Positions 37,801-47,635 of a DNA stretch of 64,000 nt are shown here, in pieces. A model generated the notes under the pieces. It made no database searches and was not told the origin of the DNA. It worked only from the letters and a program-made list of their open reading frames with translations. Location: assembly GCF_964355755.1 (NCBI RefSeq), contig NC_092680.1:15601001-15665000 (forward strand). The letters run 5' to 3'. The stretch is from Antedon mediterranea (taxonomy: Eukaryota; Echinodermata; Crinoidea; Comatulida; Antedonidae). Each line of letters begins with the position of its first letter. Positions within the stretch are counted from its first letter, which is position 1. A program made the position numbers and the translations under genes.

Positions 37801-39055
37801 TTTTTAATAATTGTATTGCATGCGAAAACCGTAGTTATTGAATAACCACTTATTAGCAAGATTCTATCCAGAATTTCAAAACAATGACTAAGAGCTATTT
37901 GAAACTATGTTAGCCCGTGCTTACAACGCTTTCGTTATAATAATTATACAGCATCGCATGGTGGTAAGTGACGTTGGTAACGCTATATAAACGTTTTTAT
38001 CGTTTTAGATAACATGTTTACGTTGGTAACGCGTTCGCGCCATGGAATCAGTATAAATAGTGCTTGTGCTTTCACTATGTAAAGGCTTTTATACGTTATA
38101 GACAGCATAACATGGTGATAAGTGACGTTAGTAACGTGTTTGTAACATCCTTTTTATGTTTCCATCAGTATTTTAGATGAACAACAAATGTGTTTGCGCT
38201 ATATATAGAACGATATAAATCATTATGCTCTTTCTCATAAAGTACACTTTTCATTACAAAGTCTATTTATAGGTTTCCAATTTACATTTGCTGTTAGTTC
38301 TTAATTGTTTTCGACTGCGTTTGAAATATACATCAATTTGAATGACATGTGTAGGTAGTTAAAATTGCATTTTAACATTTACGGGTAATTCGCAATAACG
38401 CTTTTGGAAAAACACAACTGTATTTAAAGAAGATGTTGTTTAAACCGTCTCAAGCCAACACCCTTTTCGTCGGGGTAATTTAAAACGATCTTTTATAATG
38501 TGTTTATTGGTGTGTTTAGGTGACCGAAAGAAGTACTTTGAATGGCTTGAATAAAGGTAGTCGGTTTGGTTGGAATATACAATTATGATTATTTTTTGCA
38601 TCAGTGATAGTAATCAATGTTATCCTTTATAGATCTCAATACTGAAAGTCATGATATCAATTTAAAAACATTACGTTGTTTTAAGCCTTTATTCGACACG
38701 GCAAAATGTTCTAATGATCCTATAAAAGCATTCAACATGCCTATAATAACAATTTAAAAGTTCTTACCTCTTCTGGGATTACTTTATCCATTCGTATAAT
38801 CTTTGTGTGGACAAAAGGGGGATCGACACTTTCGGTATTTTCGTCCTCTTCGTCCGTCCCATCCTTACCTTCGGCGACACCATTCATGCCGTCCTCATTC
38901 TCATCACTCTCTATAAGTATCCCCTGTTTTATTTCACCCGCTGTATCTTTATCAATTGACGGTACATCCTTAGACGTTGGTAACGTATTTGTAGTAACGC
39001 TGAAAAGGCCTAGGAGCAAGGCTACGACCACGACATACAGGTGAAAGATGTTCAT
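25862..39055 (-). CDS. Secreted PAL paralogue with a degenerate half PHM domain
   Basis: Twelve exons (high to low): 38768-39055, 35939-35993, 34447-34537, 33424-33587, 32902-32953, 31834-32193, 31205-31324, 28547-28762, 28068-28141, 27412-27597, 27047-27150 and 25862-25975. The frame closes exactly (607 aa). Residues 1-24 look like a signal peptide, followed by an acidic stretch. Residues about 83-216 match the first PHM sub-domain, but the usual copper-binding His-His is Asp127-Ala128 ('VDAMTVYGC'); a lone His196 remains ('VLMVHYKD'). The second PHM sub-domain (HTHH and the Met ligand) is absent. The PAL domain is intact: Arg329 (FHRGER), His382 (MPHGL), Tyr450 (ADGYCN), His482 (IPHSL), Arg498 (ADRENGRI), Met574, His576 and Asp577 (MPHD). 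The protein ends there, with no membrane anchor. Predicted activity is cleavage of peptidyl-hydroxyglycine to amide plus glyoxylate, without hydroxylation. Confidence 0.92.
26108..26242. mobile_element. MITE with 'TTAGAGAGCTTTCGCTATCTC' ends
   Basis: About 135 bp in an intron of the PAL paralogue. The left arm is tagagagctttcgctatctc and the right arm ..gagatagcgaaagctctcta. A second internal pair is 'atcgggaacgag' and 'ctcgttcccgat'. It is a nearly perfect foldback. Confidence 0.75.
28905..31190. repeat. 2.3-kb purine-rich satellite-like tract in a PAL-paralogue intron
   Basis: The + strand is almost free of C and built from 'aagaagtaagaag' words, so the minus strand, which is the gene's sense strand, is C/T-rich. 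It begins as irregular GAAGTAAGAA repeats (28905-29520), becomes the regular 34-bp array (29524-30440), and ends in a longer unit of roughly 100 bp ('gttaatattaaaatgaagta', 'aacattaaaaaagaaatgag') to about 31190. Open frames in it are artefacts of low complexity. Confidence 0.9.
29524..30440. repeat. 34-bp minisatellite array
   Basis: The unit is gttagaagatgtaagcagta followed by agaagaagtaagta (34 bp), repeated more than 20 times with few changes. A variant block that skips part of a unit ('gcagtagttagaagatgtaa') occurs near 29810 and again near 30095. A larger block of several units therefore appears to have been copied, which indicates recent expansion. Confidence 0.92.
31542..31765 (+). 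repeat. tRNA-derived SINE, copy 1
   Basis: 'gcttggtggttaacgttg' (A-box-like) and 'cagggttcaatcctgg' (B-box-like) lie about 40 bp apart. A body follows with 'cctcaaatgagactt', 'tccatcctgtaattgg' and 'gttggatgcgtataaaataa'. A reversed copy is at 44518-44720. Confidence 0.6.
34207..34437. mobile_element. MITE, 'AGCTCTGTCTAC' family, copy 3 (expanded)
   Basis: The ends are cagctctcatgtctacacta and ..gtttgatagtgtagacagag. The interior has an extra palindrome, 'tcatatataatatatatga'. It lies immediately downstream of exon 3 of the PAL paralogue, within 10 bp of the splice donor. Confidence 0.7.
35000..35870. repeat. Minisatellite with about 76-bp higher-order unit
   Basis: Variants of 'gtgtgcttatagtattcat' (about 19 bp) alternate in a fixed order: ..tagtagtcacatg, ..tttatacttatagtcgtgtg, ..tgcttatagtattcatgtgt, ..gcttatagcagtcattg. 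This makes a unit near 76 bp repeated about nine times in an intron of the PAL paralogue. Confidence 0.88.
36038..36375. mobile_element. MITE, 'AAAGATGTATTGTCCCCC' family, copy 2
   Basis: The left end is aaagatgtattgtccccctg and the right end ..ttggggaacaatacatcttt. The interior includes 'ctacggaagtgattcacttt', shared (reversed) with the partial copy at 63294-63405. Confidence 0.75.
36556..36910. mobile_element. Cluster of 'AGCTCTGTCTAC' MITE copies with a local tandem duplication
   Basis: A short copy spans about 36556-36640 and a fuller copy about 36681-36820. The stretch 'ggccacatcacactttctca' through 'cacgccacatatactacaca' is then repeated directly (36771-36842 and 36852-36926). 'taataaactcgcgtgtatcg' also occurs twice (36485 and 36635), so the block has been shuffled by local duplication. 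Confidence 0.7.
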
Positions 39056-40012
39056 ACTGCGGTAGAAATAACTAGATGAATACTCCTCAGCTCGGAATAT
39101 TATTATCCTAATTTACGATATTTCTATCTTGTGTTAATTATGAAAATAATGAAGTAAGCACGATCTCAGATGTAATGTAGAGCGTTATCTATCGAAAATA
39201 AAAATAATATAGATGATCTTGTATTTAGTAACATCGATGATTGGTTAGCCGTTGCTGCCCACGCTTCAACTGATCATTAATTATAATAGCATCATCTTGA
39301 ATTCGTCCGCCATATTCCTCTTAAGAAATGCTATCGAGCGTATTAATAACGGGAGAAAATGATTTTAAATGAGAACGAAAATTCCCAATGCGTCAGAGTC
39401 AACTGAATGCCATCTGCGCATCATGTTGCGCAAGTTATTGTCCTTTTAAGCTAATTATTATTCGACGTTTCTTACGTCATAACTTCTTGTTGCTAAGCAA
39501 AAGCATGATGATTCCATTGATGCAGTAATAATTTGTTTTGGTAAACCAAGAAGTTATCATTAATCATGCAATATGTAGATAATAACATATATTGAATTAA
39601 AAAAATGTTTTAAATTCGCTTGTTTGACGATTCGATTGCGGCGGTGCGAAAGGGGTCAAAATTGACTCGGACCTTTAAAGTAAAATAAAACATAATAATA
39701 TAATAAATTATTTAAGGGCTTACATTTTAAATAAGCTAAATGTCGGAATCAATTTCTATTGATAGTTTCTCTATAGACGTGACATTTATAAAAATGTAGA
39801 CGACCATGTAATAAATCCATTCATCATTTCTTATAATCATTATTGTACATATAAAAATATAACATAACACAAATACAGTACCATATAACTTTAACTTCAT
39901 TGTTATTCAAATTTATATTTTTATTTTTGCATATAAAAATTAAATATTGGTATAAGAAAAACGCAAGATATTATTATATCATCCCAAATTGCCACTTGCC
40001 TTGCATTTTTCA

Positions 40013-40190
40013 CGCTGCTGCTCTAGCCCGCTACGTCCCATTACGACTACTCAATCAGAAGCTAAAGCAAGCAGCAGTTATAGTTCTAATGACGACAGTT
40101 TTGCGAAGATGGAAACTCCAGTATAATTTATTGATTCCAGCTGCTACAGTAGACCCAAAAAACGTCTGGGAAAAGAATCTATTAGGACAT
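40013..40190 (+). repeat. Exon-like segment, better-preserved copy of 325-500
   Basis: After a 'gctctag' acceptor-like site the frame reads through 'ASSSYSSNDDSFAKMETPV' to TAA. It is followed by a tail shared with 325-500 ('acccaaaaaacgtctggga'). It may be an orphan terminal exon. I could not join it to any gene. Confidence 0.4.
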
Positions 40191-41039
40191 GTCATGCTAA
40201 AATTTCAATTAAAGCATTTCTGATGGTATATTCACTGTCAGATATTCATTGAATTATTATCGAAACAGTCTATTAAAGTTTGTGTTTGTAATAGGATACT
40301 TCACACTTGAAATATCTAGGGTGATGAAGTGACCCCCAGACTTGACCTTAGCAATAAAATTAACTAAAGTGACAGAAATTGAGTATTCACTTCTGTAACA
40401 AAAAAAATATATTTATTCACATATAAAAAGGGAATAGACAATTTAAGTATTTGTTGCTTTAAATTACATTTTTTTTTCAGGTAAAATAACTATTATGTGA
40501 CAATAAAATGACACATTCAAAAACATTTGAAATAAAAAATATTTTTCAATAAGCGAGCAGCGTTTTTTTGTAAGAAATATTTCTTGTTTAAATTTATTTT
40601 CTGGGATGGTAACATCGGGTTAAACCTGCTTGAAAAGAGTCATATTATTGCTATATTGATTCATATTCATAATTTCTTTCGTATTTCTTGGAGGTGTTTT
40701 ATGCAAAAAGAAATTAGAGAGTGGGTTTGAATTCAATTTAAATACAGGACACTACAATTATTCATATTTCTAATAGTTTGTATTTAGAAAAATTGTTTAA
40801 AACGGAAAATGTTTATGTGAAAGAAATTCTCAGCAGTAATCAGGAACAGCAGCTCTATGCTACATAACACTATCTTTTCTACTGCTGCTCATCTACTGTT
40901 ATAAATAGAGAGAACTATGCTTTCCTTTTGTGTGTGTTTGCGCCCTCTCCAGATGGTTAGCATGACTACACACCAAGCGCAATATAAAGTCCAAGAAAGG
41001 TCTGTATAAAACTTAGCTAATATCTTACAGTTATAAAGA

Positions 41040-41345
41040 TATATATATGGCCTAGGCCTATACTGCTCGTAGTAGACGTAGAGGCGGTATATATAAGTAT
41101 CTAACGCCCTAGGCTAGTAAGCCTAGATTTTATTTATACTATATTTAGCTAGGCGTATTAGTTAGGCTAGCCTAGCTAGGCCTAACTAGCCTAGCTAGAG
41201 GGTAGGATTTTTTATATCGCGCAGCCAACAACAATAAAATAGCCTAGGCCTAGGCCTAGCCTACCTCTAGCTACTGTAGTACTAGTAGGCCCCTAGGCCT
41301 ATACCCTAGCATCCAAGTAGGCCTAGGCTAGGCCTAATTTATATT
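41040..41345. repeat. AGGCCTA/CTAGGC-rich block upstream of FAM221B
   Basis: About 300 bp dominated by 'cctaggcct', 'gcctagcta' and 'taggccta' words, many of them self-complementary. It lies just 5' of the first FAM221B coding exon, in the likely promoter or 5' UTR intron. Confidence 0.7.
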
Positions 41346-41441
41346 TTAATACAAGTATTATTAAGTATATAAGCCGGCTGTGAATTAAACTACTGTAATA
41401 CGATATTAAACATTTGTATTTAATTTCAGGGATGCTTGAAA

Positions 41442-44400
41442 ATGAAGAAATCTACAAAACCCCAAAGTGGCCCTTCAGTTTCAGGTGCTCGTTCCAAGAC
41501 AAACTCAATAAGCAGCACAAAACAGAAAACAGGAAAACCAGTAGTGAGTAGAGCCGTAGTACCAAAGAATGCACAAAATAAACTTGTTAAAACTCCTAAA
41601 ATGCAGGCTATACCAATGAAAAAGATGGCAGATGGTACACTGCATCCTGAAGGTGGGTTGAAAGGGTGAATCGTTTAAAGTATACATAGGCCTAACCCCA
41701 GCTTAATAATGAATGAATAAAATACTTTTGTTCTTTGTTTACAAATATAACACTAGGCCTAGCTGTGGATAGATGTACTTGTGGTTGAGCCAATTTAAGT
41801 AGACCAGTACATCTTACAAAAAGCTCAGAATTTTACCGTGGAGAAAAGCCCTTCTAGATGGTTGGATAGATTGATGGATGAATGATAAATGTGTTTAAAA
41901 CATTCTTAGACCGTTATGTAATGTAATATTCAGAAGCATTTAAAAAAAAGCCTTACTGTACACTTTTTAATTATTATTTATTGATCAATATTGAACTTTC
42001 TCAATTAAATATAGAACAAAGGAAACAATATGGATTAAAATGTATTGAGATTATTTGAAATAACCATATATAATTGTATGTTTTATTAGGATATACAGTA
42101 AGGCCTGTTATTCCTGCAGAGAAGGCAGAATTAATATCTGTTGCTAGGGCTATGCATCGTGAAGAGTTTGGTCCAAGGATGCAGAAATTGTTTCAACCAG
42201 AAACTGACGCAGCATTGCAAGCAATACAAACAGGTACCACATACACTTACAGCATTATGCACTTGCCCATTCTATGACCCACTATACAAAACCCGGGAGA
42301 GGTGCATCATTTGTCTGATGTGCATCATTTTTCCGATGTGCGTCATTTGTCCGATGTGCGTCATACCTTATAAATACCATGACCCACTCCTGCATAAAAA
42401 AAAGTGACTTACCTTTAGGTGACCATGACGCACCCATTTTGACGCATTGTGACCATGTTGTTCATGATTTGGTGGGTTGTAATGTGACGGACATTGACAC
42501 ATCACTGTTCATTATAGGTCAATAATTATTTGTAAATGACGCATGTTAGACAATTAGGACCTACAGTATGATGTCATGGTAATTTATTGTGCGTATGCAT
42601 TTGAGTTTGGTTTGGAAATTTGTAAGTCATCTAACCCACTTTTGTCAATTTTATGACAACCTTTTGGATTCTGTTGTAACATATATACACATTTCCACCC
42701 TTTTTTTGGTGTACAGACACAACAAATGAAATCGATACAGTATACTATATACTGTAGTATGCATAATTGTTGTAGGTCGTAGAAAATCAAAAGCTTTATT
42801 GGTAAATTGTTTTTTCAATAAAAAAGTCCTGTTACAGGAATCTGAGCATTCCCGTTTTGTCTTTAGATTCAAAGAGTTACTGACTTAATTACGTAATCCT
42901 CTTCGGATCCTTGCACACGTCATGTTGTTTTTACCACATCAGCGGTCTCTTTGTAGCATGTTCCGTTCTGCTGTTAGTAGAGGTACTGTAGCCTGGTATC
43001 ATCTTTTAGTTGCTCCTTCCATCTCTTTGGCGGACGACCTCTTGGTCTTTTGTTTTTAAAGTCTGTTTTGTAACTTTTGTTAACATATGTGTTTATAGTG
43101 CACCTAAACACATCCAGTGTATTCGTTTTTTTAAAATTATTTCGAAGATTATTTCTTTTATTCCTAATGTGTACCTTATGTCATCATTACTCCGTCAACC
43201 AACTCTTCGCTTCGTTCATCCAGCAGACTTCTTCTAAAACCTGGACCCCGTTCCAGAACTCGGTTTTACGGTGATCGTGCTTTCGCTGTCGCAGCCCCAA
43301 AACTCTGGAACACGCTCATCAAAATCTGTTATCACATTTAAAACTAAACTCAAAACTCATCTCTTCAGAGAAGCATAATCGCACGCTACTACTTGCACAG
43401 ATCTTGGAAAACACAGCGCTTTGAAACCTCTGTCTCTTGCGCTTTATAAATGTTATTTATTATTATTATTATGTCTTACAGTAGTCTGTCCCAACGCGTA
43501 ACACCAAGTATTGCTCTTAAGCATATTATTTCAAATGTGCTTTAATTCTGTTGTCATTGGTTTTTATATTTCATGTTTCTGATGCATATGTCGCAATGGG
43601 AACGATTAATGCATTGTATAATCTAATTGTTACTTTTTTATTATATTTCTTTTGCTTCATATCGGGACTTTAAGTTTTCCAAATGCACTTGCTGCTAGGG
43701 AGATTATGAAGAGTTATGAACTCCCCAAATGAATTTAATTTTGTTATGTATTCTATAAAGTGAATACATTAACACTCAATGCCAATATTTCACACTTTTT
43801 TTTGCTAATAGGTGTGTATGTTGGATGGAGGTTACCAGGATACAAGTTTGATTGCATTCGTGTTGGTCATCTTTCCCGTTGTTTCTGTGGCCATATCCTT
43901 CAAGACCATGCTAAATATAATGGTAAGCTTCATTTAAAAAAAACTTGTATGTTTACATTCTGCCAGGAGTATAAATTGTTACTTTTGTATATTGTATGAT
44001 TTGTTTGTATCCTAAAGCTCTGTCTACACTATCAAAGAAAATGTGATGTGCCCATAATGGATATGATGATGTCGTATCACTATCATATTTGGGTACAGTA
44101 CATCACACTTTTTGTCAAATTAGTTAGATAGTATAGACTGAGCTTTAAATAGATTTTTTTATTCAGTTCTTATACAGGATTACATAATTCAACATCATTA
44201 ACTTTATTTAACTACTGTACTACATTTTGTGATATTGTTCAATACCTCTAATATATTAAGTAAAATAATACAAATGTCAATTGAACTCCTAGCAAGGAGT
44301 CTAAGGGTTCCTTGTGGCCACTGTGAATGCAAGGCATTTGCTTTTGTTCCTGGAAGGCCTGAAGACGTTGGAGAATTCTGGTTTCAGCGACGAAGAAACT

Positions 44401-45924
44401 TTGATCCATCAACGTGGCGAGCAAAATGCCGCTGTAAACACACACATGAAGAGCACAAATGTACAGGCATGCGACACTGTAAAATTAGAGGTTAGTTTTG
44501 TATTCTTTTAAACTATTATTTCATGCGCATCCAACACAGAGTAACTCACCAATTACAGAATGGATAAATTATTTTATAATTGATCATCAACTAAGTCTCA
44601 TTTGAGGATTAAGGAGTGAAGTTGAAACATTCATGAATTATAACCCTGGCACTAGGTCAGGAATGAACCCTGAACCTTAGAATTGGAAGGCACCACCAAA
44701 ATATTTTTCTTCCTGCATTTCTAACTCATATTATTAATGTAGCATTAGGTCAACATAGAACTCAACTCAACAACTAGTCGAGCGCCATAACCGACTTCTA
44801 CTGTGACAAAACATTAGCATAGTTCATTTGCTTTCAGTTGAAAATAACTATCATTACCGTAACTAGTTGCAATCAGTTTGTCGATGTTGACAAAAGTGCT
44901 TATCTTTCAAATTTAAATTTCTCCATGTGTAATATTAGTTTGCTATTAATCAAAATGTTGACTTGATTACAGTACGCACACAGTTCTGTTCAGTAACTCA
45001 AAAGTCGACACAATTCTGTTGCATACCTTGAAATGTGCTTATCTATCATAAGGTTACCCACAATGTTACAGATGGAGTTTCAACAAGTTGTATTATTCGT
45101 TTATTTTTAGGATGTGGTTGTGGGGCATTTAACTCTAACTTTTTATGTGCTGCTTGTGATAAACACTGGGAACAACATGAAACTGTATTTGAAGGAGAAT
45201 CTGAACGAAGACAAAATGGCATTCCATGTGGTAAGAAATATAATCAAATTATATTCATATTATGCAATATTAAAGTTTTCCACAAGCTGTATTTGATAAC
45301 AGCTTGTATACCATCATTGTAAAAGTAACTTTAAAGCTTGGTTAAAGCAATCTACGCAATGTAAGAAAATGCCCTTCCAATCATTGGGTTAACCCCTGCC
45401 TGCGTGCAATCAAAGCTACGATGTTTGCAGCACTATTGCGTCGTCGGTTCCGCCCACTTGTGATTACGCAATACAGCACTTTGCGTCAATACGTCGCTGC
45501 GTAGCGTTCTAAACCACGCTTTCTATTTTCTAAATCAAAGATCTTTTTTTTTTTAGTTTTCATTTCTTCTAGCAATTTCCAACAAAATTAATTTATTCTT
45601 GCAAAAACTAACAATAAGTATAACAGTGAATAATTTATTTAGACCAAAACTTAACATTTGTTATATACTTGTCTTGTATCTAAATAATGTTTTTTGCACT
45701 TCAGTCAACAAAATAACAAATGTTCAATTTCAGGCGAGGAATACCTACCATTTGCTGAAATGCCTGACCTGCGCAATATGGCGTTGACCGGAGTAGACAG
45801 TGATCCTGGAATTTACCGGGAACTAGTGGAAGGGAAAGGATCAATACCTCAAGGAAGACAAATCACACAGGACACCCCAGTTAGGCCAAATGCTACCTCA
45901 GCTTTTAAACCTGTCTGGGATTGA
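41442..45924 (+). CDS. FAM221B-like protein
   Basis: Six coding exons, 41442-41652, 42090-42233, 43812-43922, 44293-44490, 45111-45230 and 45734-45924, all in phase 1, give 324 aa. The N-terminus is a Lys/Ser-rich tail. The Cys/His-rich FAM221 region follows: 'RCFCGHILQDH', 'PCGHCECKAFAFVPGRPEDV', 'CRCKHTHEEH', 'CGCGAFNSNFLCAACDKHWE', 'HETVFE', then 'EEYLPFAEMP'. The cysteine and histidine spacing suggests metal binding, but the molecular function is not established; vertebrate FAM221B is mainly testis-associated as I recall. The ATG at 41442 was chosen by frame. Another ATG at 41432 starts an overlapping short frame that ends in TAG, so translation may start by leaky scanning. AATAAA lies near 45963. 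The last two exons have a decayed duplicate at 62382-62850. Confidence 0.92.
43190..43475 (+). mobile_element. CR1/L2-like LINE 3' end
   Basis: A broken frame reads 'LLLKPGPRSRTRFYGDRAF' then 'AVAAPKLWNTL' and '..KTKLKTHLFREA', the usual C-terminal end of L2/CR1-type ORF2. It is followed by a (ATT)n tail near 43450-43472. It lies within an intron of FAM221B. Confidence 0.8.
44012..44150. mobile_element. MITE, 'AGCTCTGTCTACACTATCAAA' family, copy 6
   Basis: The left end is aagctctgtctacactatca and the right end ..agttagatagtatagactga plus 'gcttta'. The centre is 'gatgtgcccataatgg..gtcgtatcactatcatatttg'. It lies between FAM221B exons 3 and 4. Confidence 0.75.
44518..44720 (-). repeat. tRNA-derived SINE, copy 2 (reversed)
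   Basis: Read on the minus strand it has 'caggttcattcct..', 'cactccttaatcctcaaatg', 'agactta', 'tccattctgtaattggtgag' and 'tgttggatgcg', matching the body of 31542-31765. It lies within an intron of FAM221B. Confidence 0.55.
45335..45520. mobile_element. MITE with 'AAGCTTGGTT..' and '..AACCACGCTT' ends
   Basis: About 185 bp. The left end is aagcttggttaaagcaatct and the right end gtagcgttctaaaccacgctt. 'caatctacgcaatgtaag' and 'gtgattacgcaatacagc' are internal arms. It is non-coding and lies in a FAM221B intron. Confidence 0.5.
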
Positions 45925-46369
45925 ACATAAATAGTGCAATAATAATTATGTTATATATTTATAAATAAAAATACAATTTTAATTGATTAAAAAAGAGTTT
46001 AAATTAATTATGTAAAATAGATTTTAAGTAAAAGACAGAAGTTGACTTATACCATAAGTTATTTAGAGAGTAGAATATAAATGCGTAGTAACCAGGGAGT
46101 ATTGTGTAGCAAGTTATTATTTACCCGATAAAACTGTAATTTTAAGGGGTGAAAAGGCCAACCACCGGGAAGCCCGTTGTCTGGAAGTCAATGTTTTTCT
46201 GGTTAAATGTGTGACAGTTTATTTTTATTTTTCATAATTTTACTGACATTTAATTTAAAAAAAACAATGCACGCACGTTAAAATACGATCGCAAAATGTT
46301 GATGTATGCCATCCTATGACCTGATGCAGTATACGCTTTAGTGCTGTGTTACAACCGTTAATGTAGAAA

Positions 46370-46515
46370 ACGCCAGCTAAGTATAACAATTCACCGCTAA
46401 TTTCGTAAAACCTCCAGCTAATGTATAGCCTAAACACCAACAGCTTATGTAGTAAATAAAAATCAACACCAGCTAATGTAGAACGGCTAACAGCTAATGT
46501 AGTTACTATCGCCAA
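46370..46515. repeat. Degenerate 'CAGCTAATGTAG' tandem repeat
   Basis: Variants of 'ccagctaatgtag' appear at least six times at irregular spacing of 20-35 bp. Confidence 0.55.
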
Positions 46516-46589
46516 CTAATTATATATTTTACAAAACTGTGTATCATGTGCAAATGCATCTCTTTAATTTGCTCTCAGTCAATCCACTT

Positions 46590-46865
46590 CTCGTAAGCGA
46601 CCAACTTTCTGAAATAACCACACATCGTTAGCAACCATCTCTCTTAAGGGACCGCCTCTCATAATCGACCACCTCCAGTAACGACCACCTCTTGTACAGT
46701 AAATGACTCCCTCTATTGAACGACCACTATCCCTCATAAGGGACCGCTTCTCATAATCGACCACCTCTTTTAACGACCACACCACTCCTAAGTGACCAGT
46801 ACCTCTTTTAGAGGACCACCTCCTCTCGTAATGGTTCCGCTTTTCATAATCGACCGCTTTTTCTA
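46590..46865. repeat. Degenerate 'CGACCACCTC' tandem repeat
   Basis: Words such as 'cataatcgaccacctc', 'taacgaccacctct' and 'aagggaccgcctctc' follow one another at about 20-bp spacing. It is an old, diverged minisatellite. Confidence 0.65.
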
Positions 46866-47029
46866 ATCTAATAATGTGTTAAAAGGGTGTTATGAAGCCA
46901 CTGATTGGAATATGTTTATGGATTCTTCGGAAACTTTAAATGAGGCTACGTACTGTAGCAATTGTTGAATAAATAAAATTCTGTCAAAATCTGATCTTGC
47001 CTAAAAAGAAAATTAGAATATTTAATAAT

Positions 47030-47290
47030 AATAAGCCTTGGCTCACAAAAGATGTAAGGAAGGAATTACTCAATTGTTTTTTATTTACACAAATATGTTA
47101 TGCCTACAAAGGTACCGGCATCAACTATAAAGAAGATAAAATACATTAAACTTTAAGAAAAAATGACGATATAGCCAAACAAAATTAAGTTTTAATAATA
47201 GTTTACAAAGTAAATTAATGAAGTTACTGACAATTATAAACGACTGATCACGAATCACACAGAATACACAATATTATTTCGACAGATGAT
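47030..47290 (+). mobile_element. Decayed LINE ORF2 segment (possible)
   Basis: An interrupted frame begins 'NNKPWLTKDVRKELLNC', resembling the linker between endonuclease and reverse transcriptase in LINE ORF2 proteins. Stops follow. Without a search this is tentative. Confidence 0.35.
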
Positions 47291-47454
47291 GAGGAATATC
47301 TATAACAATAATATAACAACGTATTGAAAGAAAATAAGGCCATATGGCTGCATTCGCGTGCTCAAGTTAGTGTTTACCGACCGACAGACATAGTGAGCTG
47401 TAGAGTCGCGTTGTACGCACGCGGCTAAAAACAGTAAAACTTTTTTTGTCTAAT

Positions 47455-47577
47455 TTTGAAAATTACTTTTTGTTTCATTTGAATATTCAACAATATGGCT
47501 CCACTGTGAAATTGAGTAATTATTTTCTTCTGTAAATTGAAATTGTTGAATGTTCAAATGAAACAAAAAGTAATTTT
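47455..47577. mobile_element. Small MITE next to a palindrome
   Basis: The left arm 'aaaattactttttgtttcat' plus 'ttgaatattcaacaat' is mirrored at the right by 'attgttgaatgttcaa' and 'atgaaacaaaaagtaatttt'. About 120 bp in all. Confidence 0.75.
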
Positions 47578-47635
47578 CCTTCTCTGTGGTGTCACACTAT
47601 AGAATATATTCTATAGTGTGACACCACAGAGAAGG
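47578..47635. repeat. Perfect 58-bp palindrome
   Basis: Two 29-base halves are exact reverse complements around the centre 47606/47607 (..agaata|tattct..). The outer ends are ccttctctgtggtgtcacac and gtgtgacaccacagagaagg. There is no spacer and no mismatch. Confidence 0.95.

Larger units (their letters stand above)
39056..41441. other. Divergent intergenic region between the PAL paralogue and FAM221B
   Basis: It should contain both promoters. No TATA box or initiator was assigned. It holds the exon-like repeat (40013-40190), a 40557 'gtaagaaatatttcttgttta' word also seen at 3637, and the AGGCCTA-rich block (41040-41345). A splice acceptor at 41427-41429 (tttcag) begins the first FAM221B coding exon, so a non-coding 5' exon probably lies in this stretch. 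Confidence 0.55.

Noticed and set aside
38805-39044. 79-aa serine-rich + strand open frame
   Set aside because: Antisense to exon 1 of the PAL paralogue, which has a signal peptide and a proper splice donor.
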